64,000 nucleotides of DNA. It comes from Gamarada debralockiae. Taxonomy: Eukaryota > Ascomycota > Leotiomycetes > Helotiales > Hyphodiscaceae. The stretch lies in contig NXFV01000214.1 of the NCBI GenBank assembly GCA_002803225.1, positions 1-64,000 of the forward strand, written 5' to 3'. Below are positions 12,450 to 24,499 of this stretch, one piece after another. Under the pieces are notes generated by a model. It ran no database searches and was not told the origin of the DNA. It saw nothing but the letters and a program-made list of their open reading frames with translations. Every line of letters starts with the position of its first letter. Positions within the stretch are counted from its first letter, which is position 1. The position numbers and the translations under genes were made by a program.

Positions 12450-13254
12450 GGTTCGTACCTCAGTGCGTTGAAGATGAGATGTCAATCATTCAATCGGGGC
12501 AATGAATCCCCAGTTGACCTGAGTGATTGGTATCTTGTAATCCGATTAATGTGATAGGCGATGAGATGGCGATGAGCTCTGGGAGATGGGATGGTTAGTA
12601 TAGGAGGGACGGAGTTGTATCATATGGGCATTTTGGCTTGCTGGACGAGATAAAGGAATAGGGTTGGTCCCTCTGATCGTTCAGCGCGAAGGAGATATTG
12701 ATAGAGCAGGGCTGTCATCCATTTCCGACAGCTAGGCGTTGGCATTGCGTCGGAGAAAAGGAATGGTGGCTTTTAGGCTAGATATCCTATTCCGCTTGAA
12801 ATTCATTACTTTGATGAGTGGCCGTTGTGTTGACGTTTGGCACTTGGCAGTGACATTTCGATAATCTCGAATGTCAGAAGTTAGTTTAGACTCCCAGCAA
12901 TCTGGTTTCTATGTCACATCGCGCTTCACTCTCTACGAACTACTGCGTCGTTAGGAAGAGTCGAATGCTAGTTCTTCGATCTCCATGTGTTTTTCTGTGT
13001 CATGGCTTCTCATAGGCGTTTAGACGCCGCAAACTTGAGTTCAGTGTTGAGGTGGCTGCGTCCGTCGCTTCTCGAGAGCTTTCCCCTGAATTGATCGGCT
13101 GGGTATCCGAATCAGTATCCATATTTCTCCATATTCAAATTATCCCCTTGTCTCACCTCAAATCCAACCGCATCTCTAACTTCAATTGTCTATCCTTCTC
13201 GCGTCTCTTATTCCTTCAAACAACCAAAGTCGATAACCCAACCACTCGGCCAAG
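12450..13254. other. intergenic, 3' UTR and AT-balanced spacer
   Basis: About 800 bases after the bZIP stop with no supported gene. 13130-13254 is pyrimidine-rich (many tcc/ctt runs, then aaccaaccactcggccaag before an ATG) and resembles a fungal 5' leader for the small ORF at 13255. Confidence 0.5.
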
Positions 13255-13440
13255 ATGCGTTTCTAACCTTCCTCTTTACCCTCATCACACTGTTTGTGAT
13301 TGCGAATGTCGGCATGCAGCAACGGCGTCAAAGCATGTGGTGTCTGCTCCAACGGCGTGAGCTGCAGTGGCCGATATAGGGCATGCGCTGAAAGGAGCTC
13401 TATTACTATGAATTCTTGCCCGGTGGGAATTGTGATTGTA
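13255..13440 (+). pseudogene. small secreted cysteine-rich protein, disrupted frame
   Basis: A leader-like tract precedes ATG-CGT-TTC-TAA at 13255. One frame over, the next bases read LTFLFTLITLFVIANVG, a typical secretion signal core. From 13306 the original frame resumes as MSACSNGVKACGVCSNG..., a segment of about 46 residues with six cysteines that ends at a TGA at 13444-13446. Signal core and cysteine-rich part are in order but in different frames, with compensating shifts near 13261 and 13310. No consensus intron joins them. This suggests a broken gene for a small secreted protein. Family unknown, function not inferred. Confidence 0.4.
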
Positions 13441-13446
13441 ATCTGA

Positions 13447-14010
13447 ATACTGTTTGTGCTATTCCCTAAGTTTTCCATTCCTTCATTCCGGCTCGGCGAC
13501 TGGGAGTTGGGTTTAGCGGTTGGAATTTTAAGAGAAATGGGTTTTGGGGTTTAGGTGATGACTTGGGGAAATGTGGAATAGTGAGATACTGATGGATGAC
13601 ACTGATGTTTGATATGAAGTGCGGGCGGCTGGCTCGAACATTGGGAGTGGACATACGGGCTCAACTGTGGATCGGGAGCAACGGGGAGATATGCTCAACT
13701 GGCGAAGTTGCTTGCTTGGCTGAGGAGAGTTTTCGGATGCTAGATGAGAGGAAGAAGGGAAACCAAGCTGGGGCGAGAGGTCGGAGCGTGGAGGAAGTGG
13801 GAGATGGGACGAAAGTATTCCTTGACAGGATCGAGAGAAACAAGTAATGCGATGGTGTGTGCCGTTTCTGTATAAAAAAATTAAAGCAAACGAAAGCGTG
13901 TAAATATCGCAGCGTATGAGTAAACAACGCAATAATCTATATTCTATGGCTTATGTGGAATTTGTACTTTGTACACGAACATTCTCAGGCGCTTTTCTCC
14001 AGCCAGTACT
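13447..14010. other. intergenic, no gene seen
   Basis: 560 bases between the small cysteine-rich ORF and the kinase stop codon. The ORFs here are proline/serine low-complexity readings without family resemblance. Confidence 0.4.
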
Positions 14011-15918
14011 TTATGTTGGCCCCCAGCCCTTGATCGCCTCATCGACGTCCTTCCTATATATCTGCTGAGTAACACACTGCTCCAAGAAGACCTTATACTT
14101 GATATCAAGAAGTTTCTTCTCGCCCTCATTCGTTCCCGGCCGTGTAACCTTACCAGGCTTGCTCATGCGATCCATAATACTCCACAGTGCCTCAGTCTTG
14201 CCCTCCTTATCCGCACTCGCAGCCTTAGCACCTAACATAGCTGCTCCATGCACTACAGCTGCATGCACATATCTTGGGATCAAGACAGGCATAGCGCAAG
14301 TTGTTGCCATCAGCTCCATGAGAATCTTGTTCTGGCATTGAGAGCCAGACATGAAGATACTAGTGATAGAATGACCGGCCTTATTCATCGTCTCGACGAT
14401 TTGGCGAGTCTGCATGGCGATGAACTCCATGGTGGCGTAGTAGTAGATCGCGAGACCGTCCATGCTACGGTCGCTGCTGAGACCAATGACTGAACCGGTC
14501 ATGTTGGGGTCTGCGATGGGAGAGCGGTTTCCCCAAAGATCGCCATAGAAGAAGAAGTGGCGGCCGAGATAGGAGATCGTGGGTGCGTTGATCTTCTCCC
14601 TCATTTCCTCCAGGTGAGAGTTCAGGTAGTCGTAGATACTTGTATTGAATGACTCTGCCATGGACATGGTCTCGTTGTAGGCCGGGTGCGTCTCGAGAAC
14701 GTGCTTGAGCAACTCTCCTGTTGCGGATTGTCCTCCTTCGGCCATCCAGTAATCTGGAAGAAGCACGTCTCGGTAAGGTCCCCAGACACCATCGACGAAG
14801 ACGGGCTCCTTGGACATGGCGAGATGGCAGGTTGATGTTCCTGCAACGGCGGCCAATCGACTGAATGCTTGCGACATGTCGTTCTTGGGGGCTGCGCTGT
14901 CAAGATGTTCAGAACTTAAGTCGACTTTAGCTCCTACGGTGCCGACCCAGCCAGCGTAGGCATCAATGACACCGCTGCCAACTGCAATACCAGCTGGAAG
15001 ACCAAGCTGATTACCAGCTTTCTCACTGAGAGTGCCTACCAATTCACCGGCACTCAAATATTTTCCATTCTAAGCTAAGTTAGCACACATTCGAATCGCA
15101 AAACGGTTTCTTCATGAAAGGGCTCACCACCCCATCAACTCCACCCATTCTCTTGAAGTTGTCCTTTGTAAGATCTCCCAATCCGATCGTCTCATAGAAG
15201 TCTTCCTGCCATCCCTTGACACTGCCATCAACACCGACTGGTACATATCCCTGCTTGCATACAGTACTGCAAAAGCTTCTCGTCTCGTTACCAGTAGCCA
15301 AATGCGTCAAAGCATCTGCCAAATCGTAGAACTTGCAACGATCAAACAATTCGGGTGGCATATTGTTCTTCAGCCAGAGGACCTTGGGTATTTCCATCTC
15401 AATGCTCATCTTGCCTCCGACATAGCGAAGTAGGTTGTGGCCCGTAGCGTTGATCTTCTCAGTCTCGTCGACGGGTCTGTGATCAAGCCATAAGATGACA
15501 TTGCGATCATTGCCATCGTTTTGGAAGTTGGGTCCAGTGATAGGGACTGGCTCATTAGTGTCGTGGGCAAAGACTGCTAGAGAACAGGTAGCATCGAAGC
15601 CAATTCCGCGGACAGTTGTAGGATTGATGTTATGCTGATCAAGTGCTCGGTGGACGCACTTGCAGATGCAGCGCCAGATATCAGTTGTAGATTGCTCGTA
15701 GTATCCAGTCTCTGGTTGCCATAATCCAATGTTTTCCGTAGCCACTATCTTGAAGTCAGTTTGCAGGCTCCGATGGCGGAGGACTGGTGGAGGTACGTAC
15801 AGGCTTTGATGTCCCCGGTGGCGTCAATCACACAAGCTCTGGCACTTCCAGTGCCGACATCAATTCCAATGTAGTGGTCTTGACGTGGATTCAGATCGTT
15901 ATGAGGACTTAACGACAT
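14011..15918 (-). CDS. FGGY-family pentulose kinase (D-ribulokinase type)
   Basis: Exons 15801-15918, 15128-15744 and 14011-15069 give about 597 residues. The N-terminus holds the FGGY phosphate-binding segment YIGIDVGTGSARACV. Exon 2 contains GIGFDATCSLAVFA and ILWLDHRPVDE, the substrate-site region of the YDR109C/FGGY carbohydrate kinase group. Exon 3 carries GIAVGSGVIDAYAGWVG and the C-terminal ATPase lobe (ITSIFMSGSQCQNKILMELMA). The family phosphorylates ribulose or related sugars in the cytosol. The start at 15918 (MSLSPHN) is favoured over 15960 because it sits closer to the conserved domain. Both introns have good GT-AG ends and keep frame. Confidence 0.9.
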
Positions 15919-17025
15919 GGTGAGTAGAGGTTGAAATGAAGAGTGACATAACTCACTCAATAGAAGCTTGCCGCGAGGGCTTTCTTATGTTTTGACGGCA
16001 GGGGAGCGATGAATGAGACATGTTGATCGATTACGTCTATTCAGCCGGGTCAGTCAGCTTGGAGATTCAATTCATTGGTGTTCTCTGGTCGTGTGTGCCG
16101 CACCCCTCATCCGGGCAAATTGTTGAGGTCCAAGTTGGTGGCGGGGTAGCTGGCCACGCAGAAAGAGGGGTCCAAACCTTGCTTTTCCTGATGTATCTCT
16201 TGCTGAATATGAAATTCTGATTGATTGAACTCAATGAAGGTGGGAATCACAGCTCGAGGTGATAGTTAAGAGATCTAAAGTGGAAAGGAAATTTTATGTA
16301 TTGTGTTTTTCGGAGCTCAGACAAAACAGTTTTTTTGAGCTCAAGGGATCAGCGAGTTCGCCATGCGTCATTCACAAGAAACCCCCCACTTTCTCCAGAG
16401 CTACTTCTGCTCAGTCACGTATGGTAGCAAGCTTACTACTCAACCCATAAAACGGATAAATAAAATCTCTAGAGATACACTTTGGTTTGCTGCTGCCACA
16501 ACATGTAATTAGTTTGACCGTCGCAGTGGAGCGTCGCTCATTGGGGAAGAATCTGCAGCCAGCTCGGAACACTTTCCTCAGAGAGAACATGTACCTTCGG
16601 CCGATACGAATCCTGGAAAGCAAGGAAAAAGAGAGGGAGAGATTCAACAATCCAGCCGGTGTACTTATCTCGTGGACTACTTCCAGATACTGCAGGTTCC
16701 TTGGCGTCAGTAAAATGAAAGACTGAAAGGTCTCTTTCTATATCGGATATCAAGATTAGAAGGGCAGTCTCCACAAATTCGGGGAAATCGGGGAATAGAC
16801 ATAATTTGTGAGACTTGACTTCCCTTTGAATTATTTTTCAGTGGGGCAAAGGAGATGGGCAAGCTGGACGTTTCAAATATTCCTCCATTCTCAAAGAATC
16901 CAGCATATTCAGGGGAGAGCGGGAAATATACTGGATCTCAGATCTCTTCGTGAAATCTCGTTCTATTAGCCGTAAAATCGGCCCATTTTGTGCTGTTGTA
17001 CATATTTCTCTTCCTCCGCCCACAT
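15919..17025. other. intergenic, no gene seen
   Basis: 1.1 kb between the kinase promoter side and the RPT6 stop. It contains only short ORFs with no family resemblance. The part near 15919-16200 should be the kinase promoter. Confidence 0.5.
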
Positions 17026-18297
17026 CTACTTCCATAACTTCCCAAGGGAGACCTCCTTATCATCATGCTTGTTGAGGACCTTCGCAGTTGCCAAATCGAA
17101 ATCTTCTTGTGTGACATGGACTCTTCTCTCTCTCAGCGCATACATTCCCGCTTCCGTGCAGACACCCTTCAACTCAGCTCCTGAGCATCCATTCATCTTC
17201 TCCGCAATCTTGGTCAAGTTGATACCACGAGTCAAGTTCATGCTTCGGCTGTGGATTCGAAGAATGTCAGCTCTGGCCTCAACGGTTGGCGGTGGGAACT
17301 CGATCTTTCTATCGATACGTCCAGGTCGTAATAGTGCAGGGTCCAAGATATCCAAACGATTCGTTGCCATGATGACCTTGATGTTCTTGGTAGGTTCGAA
17401 ACCGTCAAGCTGGTTTAACAACTCCAACATGGTTCTCTGCACTTCGGAGTCGCCACCTGATGAGCCTTCAACTCGAGAAGAACCGATAGAATCAATTTCA
17501 TCCATGAAGATGATAGATGGGGCATGTTCTCTAGCCATGACGAAGAGCTCGCGAACCATTCTTGAACCTTCACCAATGTACTTCTGCACAAGCTCGGAAC
17601 CTGACACTCGGATAAACTTGCAGTCGGTGTGATGTGCGACAGCTCTAGCCAGAAGGGTCTTTCCGGTTCCTGGAGGCCCGTAGAGAAGAACACCTTTGGG
17701 TTGTGCTATACCGAGAGATTCGAAGAGTTCGGGATGCTTGAGACCGAGCTCGATAACCTCCTTGATTTCCTTAATCTGTTGATCCAGACCACCAATCATA
17801 TCATATGTACTATCGGGAACCTTCTCTACCATCATGAGGGATACAAGAGGGTCGACGGAGGATGGAAGCATCTTTTCCAGTTTGTAGGAATCGGAGAGAA
17901 GAGTGACTCTCTTGCCCACGGTGAGCTTGGAAATGTCGACGTTATCGGAAATATCAACAACTGCATCGTAGTCAGTATATGTATCTCCGTATCGTACTTG
18001 CCCTGCATACCATATTTGCCTTCTGGGTGCACTTTGACCAGGACCTTCTTAGTTCCCATAACCTTCACAACCTCACCAACGTAAGATCCAGGCTGTTGTA
18101 ATAACCCAAGCTCCTCTCGTAGGAGTCGTACTATCAAACTGTCAGATTCGAGCTAGCAGATGCGTTCCCAGCATAATAATACCTCTGGAGTTGTAGTCGT
18201 TTCTCTGAGCTTCCAGTCTTCGGAGAACAGCTTGACCTTGGATGATCTCGAGCTTCATACTCTCGATCTTGTTATGGAAGAAGCTGTCGAGCGCCAT
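17026..18297 (-). CDS. RPT6: 26S proteasome regulatory subunit Rpt6 (subunit 8 ATPase)
   Basis: Exons 18183-18297, 18011-18130 and 17026-17960 give 389 residues in one continuous frame. After a coiled-coil start ([17 protein letters not shown]...[13 protein letters not shown]) come the OB-fold strand [14 protein letters not shown], the Walker [18 protein letters not shown], the Walker B/DEID box [14 protein letters not shown], the sensor and arginine-finger region [16 protein letters not shown], and the typical C-terminus VSLGKLWK. This is the AAA+ subunit of the proteasome base that unfolds ubiquitylated substrates. Length and motifs fit Rpt6 (yeast about 405 residues). Confidence 0.96.
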
Positions 18298-18913
18298 CTT
18301 GAAGAGTATGAAGAATCGTGGGACAAGGCAGAGATATGGAGGTTGAAGATGGCTGTGGAGTTGTTGTGATCGGGATGGATTTGATGTTGTTTTCTTGCCT
18401 CTTGAGCCGCAGGCAACATGCACACAACGCGTCTTGGCTCTTTGGGACGGGCCGGAGAGTTATTGCCTTAGGCCTTTATATATCAAGCATTTTAAGGCAG
18501 GAACGGCAAGTAGCGTGATTGGTTCTGCCTGAAAAGTGGAGTCCTCTCCCTGTTTGCTTCGGCAAGGGATTCATATCTTGGACGATGAATGGATGAGCAC
18601 ATGGCGCGGATGAACAATCCAACCTGCAAAGCGTGACCTGATCTGATGGTTTGATTGAACTATCTAAGACAAAACAGACTCCCCAACTACTCGTACTCTC
18701 CTTCATTCCTTTGTACCACCGGATACACAATCTCCTGGCGGCAGAAATACCAGTCTCTCGAATGCCTAAAACGATTTCTCCCTCGACGTCGACGATCAGC
18801 GAGATAGTGGAGAAGTACACTAGCTATCAAGCTTATAACCACATATCAAGCTTCCTGATGCCATCTAACACGTGTTGTGGACGGATTTAAAGATTTTGAG
18901 ATAACGCGAAGGC
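18298..18913. promoter_or_regulatory. divergent intergenic region between RPT6 and VNX1-like gene
   Basis: 616 bases separate two divergent start codons (RPT6 on minus, exchanger on plus), so both promoters must lie here. I could not identify a clear TATA box or a proteasome-type control element by eye. Confidence 0.5.
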
Positions 18914-21900
18914 ATGTCTTCTGGTCAAGGAAACACGCCTGGCCCGTCCAAGGACGCTGTGCAAAGTCCCGTCAATATGTCGTCTCCTACATCTCCAACA
19001 GATAACAGGCATCCATTGTCAAGATACGAATCCGTCACCGGCCAGAACGATGGACTCGCGGAAAGCTATCAATCTACCGATACAATTCGGAGGAGGCCAG
19101 AGCAAATGTCATATGGTATGCAAATCTATTCGATCTAGTATTCTGAACTTAGCCTGCCCGCTTAAGAACCTCAACCGTCATAAGGTAAATGCTGACCTTT
19201 CTCTGCAGGTTCCACCCAAACAGCACTACCTTCTACGACTGCGGAGCATAGAACGAGCGAATCTTCTCAAGCAAGCGAACGACCCCAACCCCAAAGCCTA
19301 GAATCCTCCCGATCAATAGCTCCAATAAGATCTCCCATGTTAGGACCGGAGCGAGGTCGTGGCGGACAGCGGCCGAAGAAACCGGGTATGCCTCGTCGGG
19401 CTTCGTCGAATGTGCAAGCACCACATCGTGGGCAGGAGTTTTCAGTGGACGACGATGTAACAGAAATTGAGGATGACCTGGCCAGGAGTATTGGTTCGTT
19501 GACTCCTGGGGCTTCGTCAGGATTTGGTACCATCAGACACCAAGGCTCAACTGTCAGAAGACGGACCATGGCGCAGCCAGTACTACCAAGAGTCAACTCG
19601 TCTCGACAGGAGGAAGAGGAAGCTGAAGCAGACGCGGAAGGTGCAAGTGTAACGGCGGAGGCGGATCAGGAGGAGCCACTACCAGAGTCTTGCGAGGAGG
19701 GCACACTTCGCCCAGACGATATTACACCTGATGAGGACGACGATAATCTGAGCGACGCGGAGAGTTTCACACTCAAGGATCGCCAAGAGGCCATAAACGA
19801 GACACACCCATTCGGCATACGTATTTGGAAACCCGCGCTTTACAAGAAGAACCGATCAGTGCAAAAGACTGCCGAGGGTGATATTCATTCGTCTCCTGGT
19901 GGCAGAGTGAGCAACTGGCTACTTTTCTTCAACATATTGTGGACTGTCCTCTTTGGGTGGTGGTTAGGACTCGTAGCTTTCGTCGGAGCTGTTGTCTGTT
20001 TCGTCTTCGGAGCTGCACCTAGTGCTATCGAGTATGGTCGGGTCCTCTGGGGTCTCGCCGGATATTTGTTCTACCCTTTCGGAAAGTTTGTTCGCTTGGA
20101 GCAAGACGAAGCTTATGCTCAAGAGGATGAGGGCGAAGGACGTAGCATTACTGAATATGAGCAATGGCAGAGCGGTGACATCGAGGACGGACGATTATTT
20201 TTCGGTCCACAGGGAAGCCGTTCAATAGTCGGCCGCTCGCGGAGAAGCATTGATTCTGGAGTCAGTGAGACGGATAGCCTTTTAGGCCGCACGAGACGTG
20301 GAATCCAACATGCAGAGTCTAGTGGCCGACAATTCAAGAGACGACTATTTGGCAGAGGCCAGTGGAACACAGGTCGTGTTATCTTCTTTATTACTTTCTA
20401 CGGACTCATCACCCCCCTGCTATTCATCGTATCCGGTATCTGTTGGTTCCTGGTCTTCTGGATACCCATGGGTAAGGTTACGATGTTACTCTTCTACCAC
20501 CTGCGACGACATCCATTGGCATTATCATTCGAGTCAGATACCGATTACTCTCGTGGTGCCAATATCCCCAACTCTTCGATTCTTGTCTGCACGTATCGTG
20601 CTGCGGGCCTAAAGTACTGGAAGTATACAATCGACGGCACAAACATCTTCTTGATCAACTTGATGGCTGTTGTGCTCTTTGTCATTCTAGACTATTGGGT
20701 GCTTCTTGAAAAGTTGGAACTCGACACCGCGATCACGCATTCAGCTTTCCTGTTCACAATGGCGCTGTTCTCAATCATTCCTCTGGCCTACTTCATTGGG
20801 CAAGCCGTTGCTTCAATTTCAGCACAGTCTTCTATGGGACTCGGTGCTGCCATCAACGCCTTCTTTTCTACACTGGTCGAAGTGTTCCTCTACTGCGTGG
20901 CACTTAACCAGGGCAAAGGTCAGCTTGTCGAGGGAAGCATCATTGGCAGTATTTTTGCCGGTATTCTTTTCTTGCCTGGGATTTCAATGTGCTTTGGGGC
21001 CATCAAGCGGAAAACTCAAAGATTCAATGCCAAATCGGCTGGTGTTACATCTACGATGCTGCTGTTTGCGGTGATTGCTGCCTTCGGCCCCACACTTTTC
21101 TATCAGATCTATGGCACTGTAAGTTGGCTAAAATCCTCCACAACGAATATAGAACTGACATTCACTTTAGCACGAGCTCAATTGCAAGTCCTGTGTTGAC
21201 ACCCATGACGCTGATGCGAGTCGTGATTGCAAACGGTGCTATTTCTCTCAAGTACCAGCTCTAAGTGATCGCTTCTACCTCGAAGCCGTCCGGCCATATT
21301 GCTGGTTTGCTGCTGTTCTCCTCTTCCTCTCATACATAATCGGATTATGGTTTACATTGCGAACTCACGCTGCAGTCATATGGAACGAAGTGGACGAGAA
21401 GAAAGCCCAAGACGCGCAGCAAGTATCTAATGCTCAGCAACAGCCGTTTGGTGGAGCTCCTCATGCTCGACTTCAAGGACAAACAACCCAGAGTCTCTCG
21501 AACGAAGCTGCCCCTGCAGAGATTCGTGAGTCGCAGCTTTATAAGAAAATCTTGGGACAGTCATTGAAGCAGGTTGGGCTTGGCCCACTGGAAGAGGGCA
21601 GTCGACAAAATTCTACGTCAGAGCCCACAGGTCCGAATGGCACTGGCCAGACACCTCACCTTGTACCTCCTAAGAGCAGTGACGGAGAAAGTTTAAGATC
21701 TGCAGTCCACATTCCGGGCTTCTCGGACGAACAAAATACCAACCTTGTACGAGAAGTCGCTGAGATGGCTGCAACTGCTGCAACGATAGCGGCGCGAGAT
21801 GCGACGCGTGCTCCACGCAAGACCTCTATCGCAGCCAACCATCCTTCTTCATCGCATAAGCCACCTACGATACGCGTGGGGGTTGTTCACGGTGGAGGGC

Positions 21901-22621
21901 CTGAAGAATTGGTTGCTGCAGAAGCTCATCATGCCGCAGGCGGCGGCCATGATGCACCGAATTGGAGCAGAATGAAGTCTTCCATCATTCTTTGTGCGGC
22001 AACTGTGTTGTATGCCTTGATTGCCGAGATCTTGGTGAACACCGTCGATGTCGTGTTGAAGAATGTGGCTATCGATGAGAAATTCTTGGGAATCACATTG
22101 TTCGCCCTTGTCCCCAATACAACGGAGTTCTTGGTAAGCCCCTTTTCCAACCCCCACGTTCTATTTTTGCTGACGTGCTTAATTCAAAGAACGCCATTTC
22201 CTTCGCCATGAACGGAAACATCGCCCTATCCATGGAGATCGGATCAGCTTACGCCCTCCAAGTCTGCCTGCTCCAGATCCCAGCACTGGTATTCTACAGC
22301 GCAGTTAACGGTCGATGGCTAGATGACGTTGATATCGTGGACCGCACCTTCAGCCTGATCTTCCCACAATGGGATATGGTGACCGTCATCCTCTGTGTTT
22401 TCCTCCTCAGCTACATGTACGGCGAAGGAAAGAGCAATTACTTCAAAGGCTCGATCCTACTCCTCAGCTACCTGGTCGTCGTCGTCGGGTTCTGGTTCTC
22501 AGGCATGACGGACTTGGAAGACATGGGCATGAGTCGTTTTGACATCATGGACGCCTCGGGCACCTATCAAAGCTACAAGACGATTGGGAGACGTAAGGCG
22601 GGACATGCGTTCCAAGCTTGA
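18914..22621 (+). CDS. VNX1: vacuolar cation/H+ exchanger, Vnx1-like (CaCA/CAX family)
   Basis: Exons 18914-19115, 19209-21118, 21171-22133 and 22190-22621 give about 1168 residues. Residues 1-240 are hydrophilic and disordered, with acidic tracts. They are followed by hydrophobic segments (WLLFFNILWTVLFGWW, VIFFITFYGLITPLLF), a first exchanger half (FIGQAVASISAQSSMGLGAAINAFFSTLVEVFLYC), a cysteine-rich loop (ELNCKSCVDTH), and the second half with NTTEFLNAISFAMNGNIALSMEIG. The paired alpha-repeats are the CaCA signature. In yeast, Vnx1 moves Na+/K+ against protons at the vacuole. All four exons keep frame. The long N-terminus fits the fungal Vnx1 group rather than short Vcx1-type exchangers. 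Ion preference is inferred. Confidence 0.85.
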
Positions 22622-23220
22622 GCGTGGTGATCTCGTGTGTTTTCATTTATAATTTCTCATCTGAGCGTCGGCGTTAGGAAAGCGTCAGCAGCTCTGTGAT
22701 AGATACCTGGCTGCAGGACGACATTTTACTTTTTCTTACTCACACAGCATTAAATCGGCAGGTACATATACTGTATAATAGTGTGTCCAACTCTCAACAA
22801 TCAGCGTCGTTAGGAAATAATGAGACTATCTCCGTCTTCCCCACCTCTCTCCTTTCACACACTCACGTGATGCTGTAAAATTTTAGCCACGTCTGCAAGT
22901 TTATTGGTGGTTAAATGCACGTCGTACCTTTTTATAAGCCGTGCAACCGCACGTTTGCCGAAAGTTTATATGGGAGGAAATCGTGAGTCACTTCAAGATT
23001 TTGGAGATGACGATGACGAGATGGCACTGAGAGGGCGGAGATAATGTTATCGCCGATAAGCTAAAGACATGGATCTCTACTTCATCGAGGGTCTAAATGA
23101 CTCGGGGCTAAATGCGCGAACGAACGTATAAAATCAACGACGGCCCTTCAACACTCAATTGAAAGATCCCAACATCTCAAAGCACGCCCAAGCCCACTCA
23201 AATACAAAACAGCATCCAAA
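22622..23220. other. intergenic, promoter of the GRE2-like gene
   Basis: 600 bases with no ORF worth calling. The downstream 100 bases hold a TATA-like element (listed separately) and an A/C-rich leader ending aacagcatccaaaATG. Confidence 0.5.
23127..23132 (+). promoter_or_regulatory. TATA box of the GRE2-like gene
   Basis: TATAAA within cgaacgtataaaatcaac lies 94 bases upstream of the ATG at 23221. The spacing fits a short 5' leader. Clear TATA boxes are uncommon in fungal housekeeping promoters and more usual in stress-induced genes, which would suit a reductase of this kind. Confidence 0.55.
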
Positions 23221-24338
23221 ATGACTAAAGTACTCCTCACGGGTATGTTTCTTCCACCCGGAACTCCCCTTCCCGCCCAATTTCTGCCCCTCATTACCCC
23301 ACTATTGCTCTCCAAGAAAGAGATTGACGAACAACAACAGGCGGCAGTGGCTTCATCGCAGCCCACGTCCTCGATATCCTCTTGGAACATGGTCACTCCG
23401 TGGTGACAACCGTACGATCGGAGGAGAAGGCGAAAAAAATCAAAGATGCGCACCCGCAAACCCCCACTTCAAAACTTGATTTCCGCATCGTTCCCGATAT
23501 CGCCCAAGAAGGGGCCTTCGACGAAGCGGTGAAAATCGATGATCTCGAAGCCGTAATCCATACCGCATCTCCCTTCCACTTCAACGTCACCGACACAAAG
23601 AAAGATCTCCTGGATCCTGCGATCATTGGCACAACTGGCGTTTTGAAGGCTATCAAGAAGAATGCGCCTAGTGTTAAGAAGGTCGTGATTACGAGTTCTT
23701 TTGCGGCGATTGTCGATGGTGGAAAGGGATACGGTGTGGGACATACGTATTCTGAGAAAGACTGGAATCCGATTACGGAGGAACAGGCGTTTCAAAATCC
23801 GCCGAGTGGGTATAGAGCGTCAAAGACGTTTGCGGAGAAGGCTGCTTGGGATTTTGTTGAGAAGGAGAAGCCTAACTTCACACTGAGCACGATGAACCCT
23901 CCGCTTGTCCTTGGACCTATCGTTCACTACCTCAACTCTCTGGACGCGCTGAACACCTCCAATCAACGTATCCGGAATCTCATAACTGGGCAGTGCAAAC
24001 AAGAGATCCCAGACACTGGTGTCTTCCTGTGGATCGATGTCCGCGACATCGCTTTGGCACATGTTAAGGCTATTGAACTCCCTGAGGCCGCTGGAAAGAG
24101 ATTCTTCGTCACAGCAGGGTACTTCAGTAACAGGGAACTGGCAGAGATTATCCGAAAGAACTTCCCGGAGTTCGAGAAGGAGCTGCCTAGCAAGGAAGTG
24201 AAGGGTGGCGATTATCCAGAGGGTGGACTGTATAAGTTTGATAACAGCCGAACGAAGGATGTCCTAGGTATCAAGTTCAGGAGCCTGGAGGAGAGTGTTG
24301 TTGATACAGTCCAGAGCTTGAAGGCTGTTGGTGCGTGA
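23221..24338 (+). CDS. NAD(P)-dependent aldehyde/ketone reductase, Gre2-like (extended/atypical SDR)
   Basis: A 22-base first exon (23221-23242) is spliced over a 98-base intron to 23341-24338, giving 339 residues. The join restores the dinucleotide-binding loop TGGSGFIAAHVLD. The catalytic YxxxK is in GYRASKTFAEKAAW, preceded by VVITSSFAAIVDGG. ISPG-like substrate segments follow (STMNPPLVLGPIVH). The family (yeast Gre2, plant dihydroflavonol reductase-like) reduces aldehydes and ketones such as methylglyoxal in the cytosol. Substrate cannot be assigned. Intact. Confidence 0.88.
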
Positions 24339-24499
24339 CCATTTTAGGGTTTTGGAGGTGGAGAGGTAGCGGTCGAATTTGAGATAGATGCGAAACAAAT
24401 GATATTTGGACATCTGATCTCAAATCGCACAACACAGTCCAGTGAATATATGACGTAGCAGCCGCAATAATTGAGCGATCATCCAATCCATTTCGTCGA

